Notes: generated by a model not told the origin, from the sequence alone. A stretch of 64,000 nt of DNA from Aldehydirespirator sp963662645 (GCA_963662645.2 CAXXKN010000004.1:47903-111902); one strand, 5' to 3'; counted from the stretch's first letter, positions 15,875 through 24,708 are shown. A program made the numbers and translations.

Positions 15875-17106
15875 CCGACGGGTGCGGATCCGCCACTGGC
15901 GGGCTCGCACACCCAGACCGTGGCTTCCATACCGCATGCACCGCGGTACCGCTGCTCGACAACAGCGCAGAATTCCTCGGCCACATCGGTGCACACGAGC
16001 GCTACCGCACAGCCGGCAAAGCCGCCACCCGTCATCCGCGCCCCGAGGCAGCCCGGGATCGTGTGGGCTATTTCCACCATCTGGTCGAGGGCGGGGCTAG
16101 ACACTTCGAAGTCGTCGCGCAAACTGACGTGGCTGTGGCTCATCAAGGCGCCGAGAGCCTCGGCGTCGCCGCGAGCCATCGCCCGCGCGGCGTCTAGCGT
16201 GCGGCGGTTCTCCGTGATCACATGGCGAGCCCGGAGCCGCACCGTGGCCGGCGCACCCGGCAGGCGCTCTAGATCAGAAAGGTCAGCGTCGCGCAACGCC
16301 TGGACCCCGAGGGCGACCGCAGCCCGTTCACAGCTCTCGCGGCGTTCCGCATACGCCGATCCGACCAGCGGACGGCGGGTGTTGGTGTCCATGATCGCTA
16401 CTGTCGAGCCGGCCGGAACAGTAACCGGCTCCGACTGAAGCGAGCGGCAGTCGATCATCAGCGCATGGCCCGCGACAGCCGAAGCCGAGACAAGCTGATC
16501 CATGATCCCGCTCGGTAGACCGAGAATCTCGTTCTCTACGCGCTGGCCAAGCCTGGCAATCTCGGCTGCGGACCACTCCGCCCTGCGGAGTTACAGGAGG
16601 ACCTGACCCATCGCCACCTCCAAAGCCGCTGACTATGACAGCCCCGCACCGATCGGAACGTCGGTCGCAATGGAGGCCCGCCACGGCTCGGGACAAACGG
16701 CCTGCTCGGCAAGCAACCGACTGACCCCCCTCATGTGCGCGGCCCAGTGGCCCGAGTCGATGCGAGCCTGGCGAGGTCCCAGGGCAGCGCGACCGAAACC
16801 TTCAGAGACGACCTCGCTTTCGACCCCTCCGGGGTTCCGGCTGACCGCGATCGCAGTATCGCGCGGGATTGCCATGGGCAGCACGAATCCGTCGTTGTAG
16901 TCCGTGTGGTCTCCGATCAGGTTCACACGGCCGGGTGCTCGACTCACCAACTCTGGTGCGCCCCACAACCGGTGGTGGCGCTCTACCGCCCGCTCCACCG
17001 CGGCGCCTGCCCGCTCCGTTATGGCGGGCACTGGCCGCTCTCTCGGCCCCGATGAAGGCGTTTTCGGCTGAGGCCGCACCGACTCCGAAAGACGGGCTGC
17101 GGTCAT
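15871..17106 (-). pseudogene. galK: Galactokinase pseudogene with two in-frame stop codons
   Basis: One minus-strand frame from ATG 17106 to TAG 15871-15873 encodes a whole galactokinase. The signature PGRVNLIGDHTDYNDGFVLP is near residue 65, the GHMP ATP loop begins as IGAGLS, and the last motif GARMTGGGFAG is near the C-terminus. Two stops interrupt the frame: TAG at 16633-16635, exactly where the ATP-loop Ser-Ser-Ser should be (a TCG to TAG change would explain it), and TAA at 16591-16593. No frameshift is needed, so decay appears recent. The start overlaps the melA stop (ATGA), so it was the second gene of a galactoside operon. Galactose phosphorylation must now come from elsewhere or be lost. 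Confidence 0.85.
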
Positions 17107-18452
17107 GATGCGCCACCTCCGGCAGGCGACCGCAGCGGCTCGGGGATCATGTCGCCGTGCGCCTCGATCAGATCGTCCACCAGAGACCAGATCTGGTCGA
17201 GGTCGAGTTCGCAGGCGGTTCGGGGATCGAGCATGGCAGCGTGGTACACGCACTCACGATCCCCGGACGTCAGCGCCTCGACGGTCAGCCGTTGGGGCGC
17301 GATGTTCGTTGTGATCAGCGAGGCCAGATGCGACGGTATGCGCCCAACGGCTGTCGGTGAAAGGCCCTCAGCGTTCACCGTCGCGGGAACTTCGACGATG
17401 CACTCGCTAGGAAGGTTCTCGATCAGACAGTCATTCCGGACATTGACGTACACGGTGCGCTCAGTTCCGGTTTCGATGCTGTGGATGATCTGGGGAGCGA
17501 ACTCGCCGCTGCAGGGAACCTCCACGGAGCGGGAGGGGTCCTCGAGGCGGGCACGCAAGTCGTCCCATCCCGCGATCTGCAGTTGGCAGCGCCGTATGTA
17601 CTCCCGCGCAGGCACCTGGAAGCGCTCGGCCAGATCAGGGCGGTGGCTCCTGAGAAAGTACGGGGTGTACTCCGCGAAGTGCTCGCTCGACTCCGTCACG
17701 AAGTAGCCGACGCGGCGCAACACCTCGTAGCGGACCGAGTCGGGAAGGCCCCACTCGCCGCGCCTGGGGGTGCCGGCCGGGTCCGGGTACAGCCGCTTGA
17801 GTTCCGGATAGAGGTCGCGGCCGCGATGCTCGAGGCGGAGGAAGAAGGCCATGTGGTTGATTCCGGCCACGACGTAGTCGAGGTCCTCTACGGCGATTCC
17901 GAGGTCCGAGGCGAGGTGGGCGGCGGTTTGGGGCACGCTGTGACACAGTCCGTAGGCCTCCACCTCGCACAACTCGGCCAGTCCCCACAGGTTGATGACC
18001 ATCGGGTTGGCGTAGTTGAGAAGCACGGCGGCAGGGCACCGCCTCTTCATCGCCTCAGCCACCTCCACGAGGGCCGGGACGGTCCGCAGACCCCGCATGA
18101 TGCCGCCGATGCCGACCGTGTCAGCGATCGTCTGCTGGAGCCCGTAGCCCTCGGGCAGATCGAAGTCGATGACCGTGGCCGGCTCGTATCCGCCGACCTG
18201 GAACATCGTGACCACGTAGTCGGCGCCCTCGATCGCTGCTTCCAAATCCGTCGTCGCCCTGACGCGCGCCCCGGCACCCCGTGCCTGGACCAATCTCCGG
18301 GCAACAGTCTCCGACGTCGAAAGCCTGTGCTCGTCGATGTCATGGAGACGCAAGTCGAGTTCGTCGCGCAGATCGGCGAAGGCGAGAAGATCACAGACGA
18401 GGCCACGGGCGAACACCGTGCTTCCCGCCCCGATGAATGCGACCGCTGCCAC
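17103..18452 (-). CDS. melA: GH4-family alpha-galactosidase (MelA type)
   Basis: The 449-residue protein matches melibiase of glycoside hydrolase family 4, which needs NAD+ and a divalent metal (Mn2+). The N-terminal Rossmann motif is FIGAGSTVFA; MFQVGGYEPATV near residue 80, QTIADTVGIGGIMRG near 105, LCHSVPQTAAHL near 165 and AGINHMAFFLRLE near 188 are family hallmarks, as is YFVTESSEHFAEYTPYF near 260. GTG 18452 is chosen because AGGAGG lies six bases upstream; the frame stays open to GTG 18494. Length equals the usual 450. It would cleave alpha-galactosides in the cytosol. Downstream galK is a pseudogene, and a divergent LacI gene with an operator lies upstream. Confidence 0.9.
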   Translation of the reverse strand: MAAVAFIGAGSTVFARGLVCDLLAFADLRDELDLRLHDIDEHRLSTSETVARRLVQARGAGARVRATTDLEAAIEGADYVVTMFQVGGYEPATVIDFDLPEGYGLQQTIADTVGIGGIMRGLRTVPALVEVAEAMKRRCPAAVLLNYANPMVINLWGLAELCEVEAYGLCHSVPQTAAHLASDLGIAVEDLDYVVAGINHMAFFLRLEHRGRDLYPELKRLYPDPAGTPRRGEWGLPDSVRYEVLRRVGYFVTESSEHFAEYTPYFLRSHRPDLAERFQVPAREYIRRCQLQIAGWDDLRARLEDPSRSVEVPCSGEFAPQIIHSIETGTERTVYVNVRNDCLIENLPSECIVEVPATVNAEGLSPTAVGRIPSHLASLITTNIAPQRLTVEALTSGDRECVYHAAMLDPRTACELDLDQIWSLVDDLIEAHGDMIPEPLRSPAGGGAS

Positions 18453-18504
18453 TTCGCTCCTCCTCGCCGAAGACTGCTCCTGGACGGATCGCACGGTAGC
18501 CTAG

Positions 18505-18530
18505 TGTCAGCGCTGACGCCAACGCTGACA
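18505..18530. promoter_or_regulatory. Candidate LacI-family operator between melA and its regulator
   Basis: TGTCAGCG at 18505-18512 and CGCTGACA at 18523-18530 form a perfect 8-base inverted repeat around a 10-base centre that holds a third CGCTGAC. It lies in the 172-base gap between divergent melA and lacI-type genes, where such a repressor would act. Binding is inferred. Confidence 0.6.
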
Positions 18531-18624
18531 CAATGGATGCCTCAATTCTCATAATGAACCGCCATGGCACGATCAGCTTGCCGAGGGCGTCTACCGGCCT
18601 ATCGGACTAGGATCTTTCGCCCAT

Positions 18625-19629
18625 ATGGCCGATGACAGGGTCAAGGAAGCGACTCTGGACGACGTTGCTAGGCGCGTCGGAGTGTCACCGCGCACCGTGT
18701 CGAGGGTGGTGAACAACGAGGCAGGAATCTCCGAAGCCACACGCCTCCGGGTCCTTGCAGCCGTGGAGCAACTCAACTACCGGCCGAACATGATGGCCCG
18801 GGCGCTGATGACCAAACGCAGTCGCACAGTCGGGCTGGTGGGCGGAGAGATGACAGACCCGTTCTTCCCGGCGGTGGCCGAGGCCGTCGAGCAACGAACT
18901 TGGGAATCCGGACGGACCATGTTCTTCGCCAGCCACAGGAACGACCCGAACCGACAGGCCGAAATGCTCCAGTCCCTGTGGTCCTATGCGGTCGACGGAG
19001 TGATCGTCTTTCCCGCCCCCGGCTCGATCAAGCAGCTACGCGACTACGCCCGCCGAGGCCTGCGCATCGTCGTCGTCGACGACTTCATTCGTTCACCCAA
19101 CGTCGCATGTGTGCAGTTCGACCTCGAGGCCGGGGTGCACCTCGGGGTGCGGCATCTTCTCGACGGCGGCCGCCGCAAGATCGGCATGATCGCGTCCACT
19201 GCGTCCTCGCGTCGGCGCCGCCGCCGCGAGCGCAGTTTCCAGACCGCCTTCGACGACTCGGGGATCAAGCCTGGCACGGTCGTCCGAGCGCCCACCACTG
19301 TGTCTGGCGGTGCAGCCGGTGCGAATGAGTTGCTCGGTCTGGAGTCCGACCTCGACGCGATCTTCGCCTACAACGACCTCATGGCCATCGGCGCCATTCG
19401 CGCCGTGCAAGCGCTCGGCCTCCGGGTGCCCGAAGACGTCGCCATCATCGGCTTCGACGACATTGAGATGAGCACGTTCATAACTCCTGCACTCACAACG
19501 ATCCGCCTCGACCGGTCACTCCTAGGCAACGAAGTGACGCACGCGCTCCACAATCTCATCGACGCGCCCGGCGGAACTCCCGAGTCTGCGGTGGTGCCTG
19601 TGGAATTTGTAGTGCGCGAGTCGACCTGA
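18625..19629 (+). CDS. LacI-family transcriptional regulator (probable repressor of melA-galK)
   Basis: The 334-residue protein has an N-terminal LacI helix-turn-helix (TLDDVARRVGVSPRTVSRVV near residues 9-28, then the hinge-helix NMMARALMTKRS). A periplasmic-binding-protein-like sensor domain follows (TVGLVGGEMTDPFFP near 66, AIFAYNDLMAIGAI near 250, DVAIIGFDDIEMSTF near 270). Length is standard. It is transcribed divergently from melA and the two share an operator-like inverted repeat, so it most likely represses alpha-galactoside use and is released by a galactoside. An Arg-rich run (SRRRRRRERS) near residue 195 is unusual for the sensor domain surface. Confidence 0.85.
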   Translation: MADDRVKEATLDDVARRVGVSPRTVSRVVNNEAGISEATRLRVLAAVEQLNYRPNMMARALMTKRSRTVGLVGGEMTDPFFPAVAEAVEQRTWESGRTMFFASHRNDPNRQAEMLQSLWSYAVDGVIVFPAPGSIKQLRDYARRGLRIVVVDDFIRSPNVACVQFDLEAGVHLGVRHLLDGGRRKIGMIASTASSRRRRRRERSFQTAFDDSGIKPGTVVRAPTTVSGGAAGANELLGLESDLDAIFAYNDLMAIGAIRAVQALGLRVPEDVAIIGFDDIEMSTFITPALTTIRLDRSLLGNEVTHALHNLIDAPGGTPESAVVPVEFVVREST

Positions 19630-19707
19630 GCCGAACTAGCGACCGGCGCACTGGAACCCCCGGGCGCAGACGTCCAGCAGGGTCGCCAGCTGGCCTACTC
19701 GCGCCGG

Positions 19708-21003
19708 TCATTCTTGCCAATGTGCGCCCTCCGGGTACGCGAAGGAGTCGGCAGTGGCGGGATGGAAGGCGGTTCCAGCGCCAGGCTGGGTAGGCAGCCG
19801 GTAGCGGCCCCCAGTGACCTCCACGGGACAGGTCATGTGCTCGTGGAGGTGGTCTACGTATTCGAGGGCTAGACGTGACGGGTCGGCAGCGACACTTGCG
19901 GCGTTGAAGAAGGCGAAGTGCTGGACGGCTTCACACAGGCCGACGCCACCGGCGTGGGGGATCACATCGACTCCGGCGTGGGCGGCGAGCAGGATCATGG
20001 CGACGAGGTCGTGCACCCCGGCGACTCGGGTGGCGTCGATCTGCAGGATCTGGGCGCCTCCAAGTTGTAGCAGTTGTTTGGCCAGAGTGGGGTTGGCGAG
20101 GTGCTCGCCGGTGGCGATGGGCACGGGGTGCACGGCCTTGGCGATGGTGGCGTGCCCGACGACGTCGTCGGGATGGGTGGGCTCCTCCACCCAGCGAAGG
20201 TCGAACTGGGCGAGATGTTGGATGGCGGCAATGGCTTCTGGGACGCTCCAGCGCTGGTTGGCGTCTATGGCCAGGTCGGTGTCGGATCCGATGGCGCTGC
20301 GGGCGATGCCGAGCCGCCGGTGGTCTTCGGCCAAGTTGGTGCCAACTTTGAGCTTGATGGTGCTGAACCCGTCATCGAGGGCCTGCCGGCAAAGCCGATC
20401 GAGCTTGTCGTCGTCATAGCCCAACCAGCCCGCAGAGGTGGTGTACGCGGCCAGGCCGTCGCGACGCAGCGCAGCGATACGGCTGTCGCGCTCGCTGCGG
20501 CGCTCCTCGAGCATCTCCCGGGCCTGTGCTGGGTCCAGGAAGTCCGACAGGTAGGTCCAATCAACCAGAGCAACGACCTCGGCCGGCTCCAGGTGGGCCA
20601 GCGTGGCCCACAACGGGAGTTCCTCGCGCTTGGAACGCAGATCCCACACTGCGTTCATGACCGCGCCCACCGCCATGTTGATCACGCCCTTGTCGGGACC
20701 CAGCCAACGCAGTTGGCTGTCCCAGGTGAGTTCCCGGTTGATCGCACTGGGATTCTCAAGCAGCTCACCCAAGCCCCTGCCCACCAGGCGGTCAGCGACC
20801 GCGGCCACCGCGGCAGCCTGGATATCGTTGCCTCGACCGATCGTGAACACGAACCCGCAGCCGGTTAGATCAGGATCTGACGTTGACAGCTCCAGGTACG
20901 CGGCGGAGTAGTCAGGGTCGGGGTTCATGGCATCGGAGCCGTCCAGGGTCCGGCTGGTCGGGAACCGCAGATCAGTCACGTTGGCCGAAGTGATCGAAAC
21001 CAC
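19708..21003 (-). CDS. L-fuconate dehydratase (enolase superfamily)
   Basis: The 431-residue protein closely follows the L-fuconate dehydratase/ENOSF1 pattern. Segments include DSQLRWLGPDKGVINMAVGA near residue 95, YTTSAGWLGYDDDKL near 190, the catalytic lysine pair in TIKLKVGTNL near 218, metal ligands in AIDANQRW near 247 and WVEEPTHPDD near 275, and HAGGVGLCEAVQH near 352. It removes water from L-fuconate to give 2-keto-3-deoxy-L-fuconate. With the aldo/keto reductase, lactonase and FucU at 31-33 kb it completes the non-phosphorylating L-fucose route up to that point. It is on the minus strand next to the LacI-type gene, outside the plus-strand transport operon. The start is probably the GTG at 21003; ATG 20928 would lose conserved sequence. 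Confidence 0.88.
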   Translation of the reverse strand: MVSITSANVTDLRFPTSRTLDGSDAMNPDPDYSAAYLELSTSDPDLTGCGFVFTIGRGNDIQAAAVAAVADRLVGRGLGELLENPSAINRELTWDSQLRWLGPDKGVINMAVGAVMNAVWDLRSKREELPLWATLAHLEPAEVVALVDWTYLSDFLDPAQAREMLEERRSERDSRIAALRRDGLAAYTTSAGWLGYDDDKLDRLCRQALDDGFSTIKLKVGTNLAEDHRRLGIARSAIGSDTDLAIDANQRWSVPEAIAAIQHLAQFDLRWVEEPTHPDDVVGHATIAKAVHPVPIATGEHLANPTLAKQLLQLGGAQILQIDATRVAGVHDLVAMILLAAHAGVDVIPHAGGVGLCEAVQHFAFFNAASVAADPSRLALEYVDHLHEHMTCPVEVTGGRYRLPTQPGAGTAFHPATADSFAYPEGAHWQE

Positions 21004-21060
21004 CGCTCGAACCTACGGCCTGAACGGCGCTATATGGTCAGGGCAACCAGCGGACCCGTG

Positions 21061-22077
21061 TCACGGGCCCAACCCACGACAGCTGCTGGCCCGCACAACT
21101 AGTTCGGGTTCCAGGATGTGGCGGACGACCTCGCTCGGTTCTGGATCCTTGACGTCTTCTCGACGTAGCAGGATATGGGCTGCAGCCTCGCCGATTTCGT
21201 AGGCAGGTTGCCGCACGACGGTGATTGATGGATCGACCAGCGTCATCCACAGATCGTCATCGAATGTGGCGAACCCCAACTCATCTGGGATGGAGAGGCC
21301 GAGGTCGCGCACCGCGGCGTAAGCTCCCACCGCCATCTGTCCGTTTGCGACGAACAACGCGTCCGCAGGTTGATCCGCCGTGACCAGTGCCGTCGCTGCT
21401 GCGTGGCCGCTGGGAGCGAAGAAATCGCCGGTCGCTACGAGGTCATCAGTCACGTCGATCCCATAGTCGACCAGCGCTGAGCAGTAGCCCGCTCGACGCT
21501 CATGAGCCGTGCTGATGTCCGAGGGGCCAGCTACAAGCCCGATACGCCGGTAGCCATTCTCCAACAGGTGAGTCACCGCCGAGTAGGCCCCGAGGTGGTT
21601 GTTGACCAGCACTGCATCGATGTCGGGGTAGGCAGCCGAGACGCGGTCAACCAGCACGACTGGCATCTCGTCTTGGAGCACATCCAGCTCGGTCGCGGTC
21701 ATTGACGCCGCCGCGATGACCAGGCCACCGAACTGGTAGTCGAGCGCTGTCTGGATGTATTGGCGCTCACGTTCGAGGTCCTCGCCCGTGTTGCACAGCA
21801 TGAGCAGCTTGCCGTTGATCAGTGCTTTTCCTTCGAGCCCGTGCAGGAGCGACGCGAAGAAGGGAGCCTCGATGTCAGATGCCAGGAAGCCCCAGATGGG
21901 CGTCCGCTTGCGTCTCAGTGCGCGGCCGAGCGGGTTCGCCCGGTAGCCGAGCCGGTCAATGGCCTCGTTCACGCGAGCCACCAACGCCACATCCACGCTG
22001 CCGTTGTTGTTCATCACTCGGGACACGGTGGCCGTCGACAATCCAGCCTCAGTCGCCACGTCACGAATAGTCGCCAT
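21061..22077 (-). CDS. LacI-family regulator, probably of the L-fucose/amino-sugar island
   Basis: The 338-residue protein has the LacI DNA-binding domain (MATIRDVATEAGLSTATVSR at residues 1-20, with hinge NPLGRALRRKRT) and a sugar-sensor domain (IWGFLASDIEAPFF near 62, ALFVANGQMAVGAYAAV near 240, ELGFATFDDDLW near 265). ATG 22077 is taken as start because the helix-turn-helix begins there; the open frame extends 11 codons further. It is divergent from the sugar importer operon. An 18-base palindrome at 22207-22224 and a near copy at 33197-33214 are the best operator candidates. Effector is probably L-fucose or an intermediate (inference). Confidence 0.85.
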   Translation of the reverse strand: MATIRDVATEAGLSTATVSRVMNNNGSVDVALVARVNEAIDRLGYRANPLGRALRRKRTPIWGFLASDIEAPFFASLLHGLEGKALINGKLLMLCNTGEDLERERQYIQTALDYQFGGLVIAAASMTATELDVLQDEMPVVLVDRVSAAYPDIDAVLVNNHLGAYSAVTHLLENGYRRIGLVAGPSDISTAHERRAGYCSALVDYGIDVTDDLVATGDFFAPSGHAAATALVTADQPADALFVANGQMAVGAYAAVRDLGLSIPDELGFATFDDDLWMTLVDPSITVVRQPAYEIGEAAAHILLRREDVKDPEPSEVVRHILEPELVVRASSCRGLGP

Positions 22078-22176
22078 TGTCGTGAACAGTAGCCGATGGC
22101 CAATCGGCAACTGACGGAGACCCGTTCGTGAGTCAGCTCGGCTGCCATCCCACGCCGACTCAAGTCAGGGGCCCAC

Positions 22177-22206
22177 TTGACAGAGCGCTGAGGTTGTGCG
22201 TTCAAT
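22177..22206 (+). promoter_or_regulatory. Promoter of the sugar importer operon
   Basis: TTGACA at 22177-22182 is followed, 18 bases on, by TTCAAT at 22201-22206. The operator palindrome begins at the next base, so transcription would start inside it. Confidence 0.55.
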
Positions 22207-22224
22207 TGAGTAATCGATTACTCA
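22207..22224. promoter_or_regulatory. LacI-type operator, site 1 (perfect 18-base palindrome)
   Basis: TGAGTAATCGATTACTCA is a perfect palindrome with the central CG typical of LacI-family operators. It lies between a -10 box and the GGAGG of the binding-protein gene, and 16 of 18 positions recur at 33197-33214 in the same promoter position before fucU. Repression by the adjacent LacI-type protein is inferred. Confidence 0.75.
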
Positions 22225-22237
22225 GGAGGGATTCTCG

Positions 22238-23719
22238 ATGTCCAAGTCCAGTATCATCTTGCGACTCTTTGGGGTGTTTCTCGCCTTGTCCCTGATCGCC
22301 GGGGCGTGTGGCGACGACGCTGCTGAGCCGGCGGATGGCGCTGCTCAACCCGCCGCGGACGGCGCCGCTGCCGAACCCATGGACGACGAAGGCGCTGAAC
22401 CTGCCGCGGACGACGCCGCTGCCGAACCCATGGACGACGAAGGTGCTGAGCCTGCCGCGGACGCCGCTGATGAGCCCGCAGCGGACGACGAGGGTGCTGA
22501 ACCTGCCGCGGACGACGCTGCCGCCAAACCCGCGGAGGAGTTCGACCTGGAAGTGCTTGTCTTTGAGACGCCGGCGCTCACGCCCGAGTTCTGGGACGCC
22601 ACGTTGGCCGCCGCGGCGGCGCCCATTGAGGGGGTGAATGTCGTCAAGCTCGTGACTCCGGATCTCGACCGGACGGCCTACGCGAAGCAGCTCCAGGCGG
22701 CGGGCCAGCTCCCCGATGTTCTGGCCGCGCTGAATGTCAATGACTTCGTGGAGGCCGACCTGCTGGTCCCGTACCGCGACGACTACCTCAACGAGCACTA
22801 CCTCTTCCCGAATGCCACCAAGATCGACGGCAATGCCTGGCAGACGCCGTCGGGTGGCCAGATCATCACCATGGTCTTCTACAACGAGAACGTCTTCGCT
22901 GATCTTGGTCTAGACGTCCCGACCACCTACGCCGAGTTCCTCGATGTTGCGCAGGCAACCAGGGATGCAGGGTTCGTGCCCATCTCCTACGCCGGGGCGG
23001 AGCCCTGGTCTGCTTCGTTGACGCTCTCCACGATCATGGCAGTCGACGTGCTGGGCCACGACCCCGACTGGGTCATCAAGCGCACAGCCGGCGAGGTGTC
23101 GTTCTCCGATGCCAACGTTGTGGCCGCGGCCAACAAGTGGAAGCAGTTCGTTGATGAGGGCCTGGTTGACGACGGAGCGCTCGGCGTCGCCTACGACGGC
23201 GCCACCAACGCCTTCCTCGACGGGGAGGCGGCAATGTACATGATGGGTTCGTGGTGGCTGGGTGCGGCCGGACAAGCCGACTTCCCGGTCGGTGTGTTCC
23301 CGTTCCCCTCCGACAGCGGGGATGTGGTCGTACCGCTCCATGTCGGCGGCAACTTGTCGGTCTCTGCACTGGCGGAGGATGTCGACAGAGCGATGCAATT
23401 CGCTCAGAACTGGCACACCGACCCCGAGGTGTCGCGTTTCCTGATCGAGTCCGACGGCTTGTTCGTGTACGTGAAGGGACAGGGGGCGCCTGAACTCGGT
23501 GCTGATGTGCTGCCCATCTACAACGAGGCCTTCTCCTGGACCACGGACACGGGCAACGCCGTCGTGCCTCCGTTCGCCTGGACCGTCAATGACCGGATGC
23601 TGATGCCCCCGGGCTTCAACGATGAGTTCTACGCGGCAGCGCAGAACATCTTCCTCCGTGACGATGTCGTCGACGAGATGGCCCGACTCGACGAAGCCTT
23701 CGACGCCGCAATCAGCTAG
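22238..23719 (+). CDS. CUT1 sugar ABC transporter, substrate-binding lipoprotein
   Basis: The 493-residue protein starts with a lipoprotein-type signal (hydrophobic stretch, then AGACGDD, cysteine at 27). Residues 27-110 are a low-complexity acidic linker built from units like EPMDDEGAEPAADD, encoded by a 51-base tandem repeat. The mature domain (from FDLEVLVFE) is a family 1 extracellular solute-binding protein: QAAGQLPDVLAALN near 150, ITMVFYNENVFADLGLDVP near 210, FLDGEAAMYMMGSWWLG near 325. It should be anchored to the membrane exterior and bind an oligosaccharide. GGAGG sits eight bases before the ATG. It leads an operon with two permeases; the ATPase is not encoded nearby. The substrate is probably a fucose- or amino-sugar-containing glycan fragment (inference from neighbours). 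Confidence 0.87.
   Translation: MSKSSIILRLFGVFLALSLIAGACGDDAAEPADGAAQPAADGAAAEPMDDEGAEPAADDAAAEPMDDEGAEPAADAADEPAADDEGAEPAADDAAAKPAEEFDLEVLVFETPALTPEFWDATLAAAAAPIEGVNVVKLVTPDLDRTAYAKQLQAAGQLPDVLAALNVNDFVEADLLVPYRDDYLNEHYLFPNATKIDGNAWQTPSGGQIITMVFYNENVFADLGLDVPTTYAEFLDVAQATRDAGFVPISYAGAEPWSASLTLSTIMAVDVLGHDPDWVIKRTAGEVSFSDANVVAAANKWKQFVDEGLVDDGALGVAYDGATNAFLDGEAAMYMMGSWWLGAAGQADFPVGVFPFPSDSGDVVVPLHVGGNLSVSALAEDVDRAMQFAQNWHTDPEVSRFLIESDGLFVYVKGQGAPELGADVLPIYNEAFSWTTDTGNAVVPPFAWTVNDRMLMPPGFNDEFYAAAQNIFLRDDVVDEMARLDEAFDAAIS
22364..22465 (+). repeat. 51-base tandem repeat coding for the acidic linker
   Basis: GCCGCTGCCGAACCCATGGA begins at 22364 and again at 22415, with a 51-base (17-codon) period. 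Degenerate further units continue to about 22540. The repeat keeps the reading frame, so length changes would only lengthen or shorten the linker. Confidence 0.7.
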
Positions 23720-23808
23720 AGCAGCCCTCCCTAGACTTGCGCGAGTTCTCTCCGGCCTGCGGTGCGAGGTGCCGTTGGCCGGAGAGTCTCGCCTGAGGGA
23801 GGTCTTCG

Positions 23809-24708
23809 TTGCAGCGATTGAGCCCTCGTCGGGGCGGAGGGCGCCGGATCACGATGCTCGAGGTCGCGGCCTCCGGGGGCCTGCTGCTGTTCACGACGTT
23901 CGTTCTCATCCCTCTGGCAATCAGCCTCTATGTGGGGTTCACCGACCAGAACCCGCTGCTCAAGGACGCCAACTTCGTCGGCCTCGACAACTATCGCGAG
24001 CTGTTCGGCGACGAGTCGCTGCACCGGGCTCTCAAGAACACCGCGAAGCTGACGATCGCCGCCACAGTCGGCGCGAATCTGGGTGGGCTGGCCTTGGCTG
24101 TCGTGCTGGATGGGACGTCGCGCTACTACCGCGCTCTTCGCACGCTGGTGTTCATACCTCAAGTCTTGAGTGCGGTCGTGGTGAGCTTCATCTTCGTCAC
24201 GATCCTGTCCAACCGCGGGATCCTGAACTCGGTGCTCGAATCCATTGGACTGGAGAGCCTGACCGAGCCATGGCTGGGCAAACCGGGCTTGGCGCTCTGG
24301 TCGATTGCCGCGGTGGTCACCTGGCAGATGATCGGCTTCACCACCGTCGTCTATCTGGCGGCTCTACAGGGGGTGCCGGATGACCTGTTGGAGGCCGCTC
24401 GGATCGACGGCGCAGGAGCGTGGAAGCGCTTCTCCAAGATCTCGTTCCCCCTCATGGGGCAAGGCGTGACCATCGCCATGACTATCGTCCTCATCACCAC
24501 AATGCGGCTCTATGACCACGTGGCCGTGCTGACGGGTGGGGGTCCAGGCTTCCGGACGGAAACCGCAGTGTTCTACCTCCTGCGCATGGGGTTCACAAAC
24601 AACCGGACCGGCTACGCGTCAGCTATCGCGTTCGTGCTCTTGCTGATCATCGGTTCTGTCTCGGCGATCCTGGTCAGTCTGATGCGACGTCGTGAGGTCC
24701 AGCTGTGA
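23809..24708 (+). CDS. CUT1 sugar ABC transporter permease (MalF type)
   Basis: The 299-residue membrane protein has about six transmembrane segments and the permease EAA motif at EAARIDGAGAWKRFSKISFP near residue 195. The N-terminus (LEVAASGGLLLFTTFVLIPL) is the first membrane segment. The start is a TTG at 23809 preceded by GGGAGG at good spacing; no ATG is close enough to include the first segment fully except 23854. It forms a heterodimer with the next gene product and passes sugar from the preceding binding protein. Confidence 0.85.
   Translation: MQRLSPRRGGGRRITMLEVAASGGLLLFTTFVLIPLAISLYVGFTDQNPLLKDANFVGLDNYRELFGDESLHRALKNTAKLTIAATVGANLGGLALAVVLDGTSRYYRALRTLVFIPQVLSAVVVSFIFVTILSNRGILNSVLESIGLESLTEPWLGKPGLALWSIAAVVTWQMIGFTTVVYLAALQGVPDDLLEAARIDGAGAWKRFSKISFPLMGQGVTIAMTIVLITTMRLYDHVAVLTGGGPGFRTETAVFYLLRMGFTNNRTGYASAIAFVLLLIIGSVSAILVSLMRRREVQL

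Noticed and set aside
15434..16635. Stop-codon readthrough or recoding as an explanation for stops in hicB and galK
   Set aside because: Both TAG and TAA are involved, neighbouring genes use them as normal stops, and hicA also has a frameshift. Ordinary gene decay explains all three lesions more simply.
22316..22540. CRISPR-like or satellite array
   Set aside because: The 51-base repeats have no spacers, keep a reading frame and encode the acidic linker of a lipoprotein.
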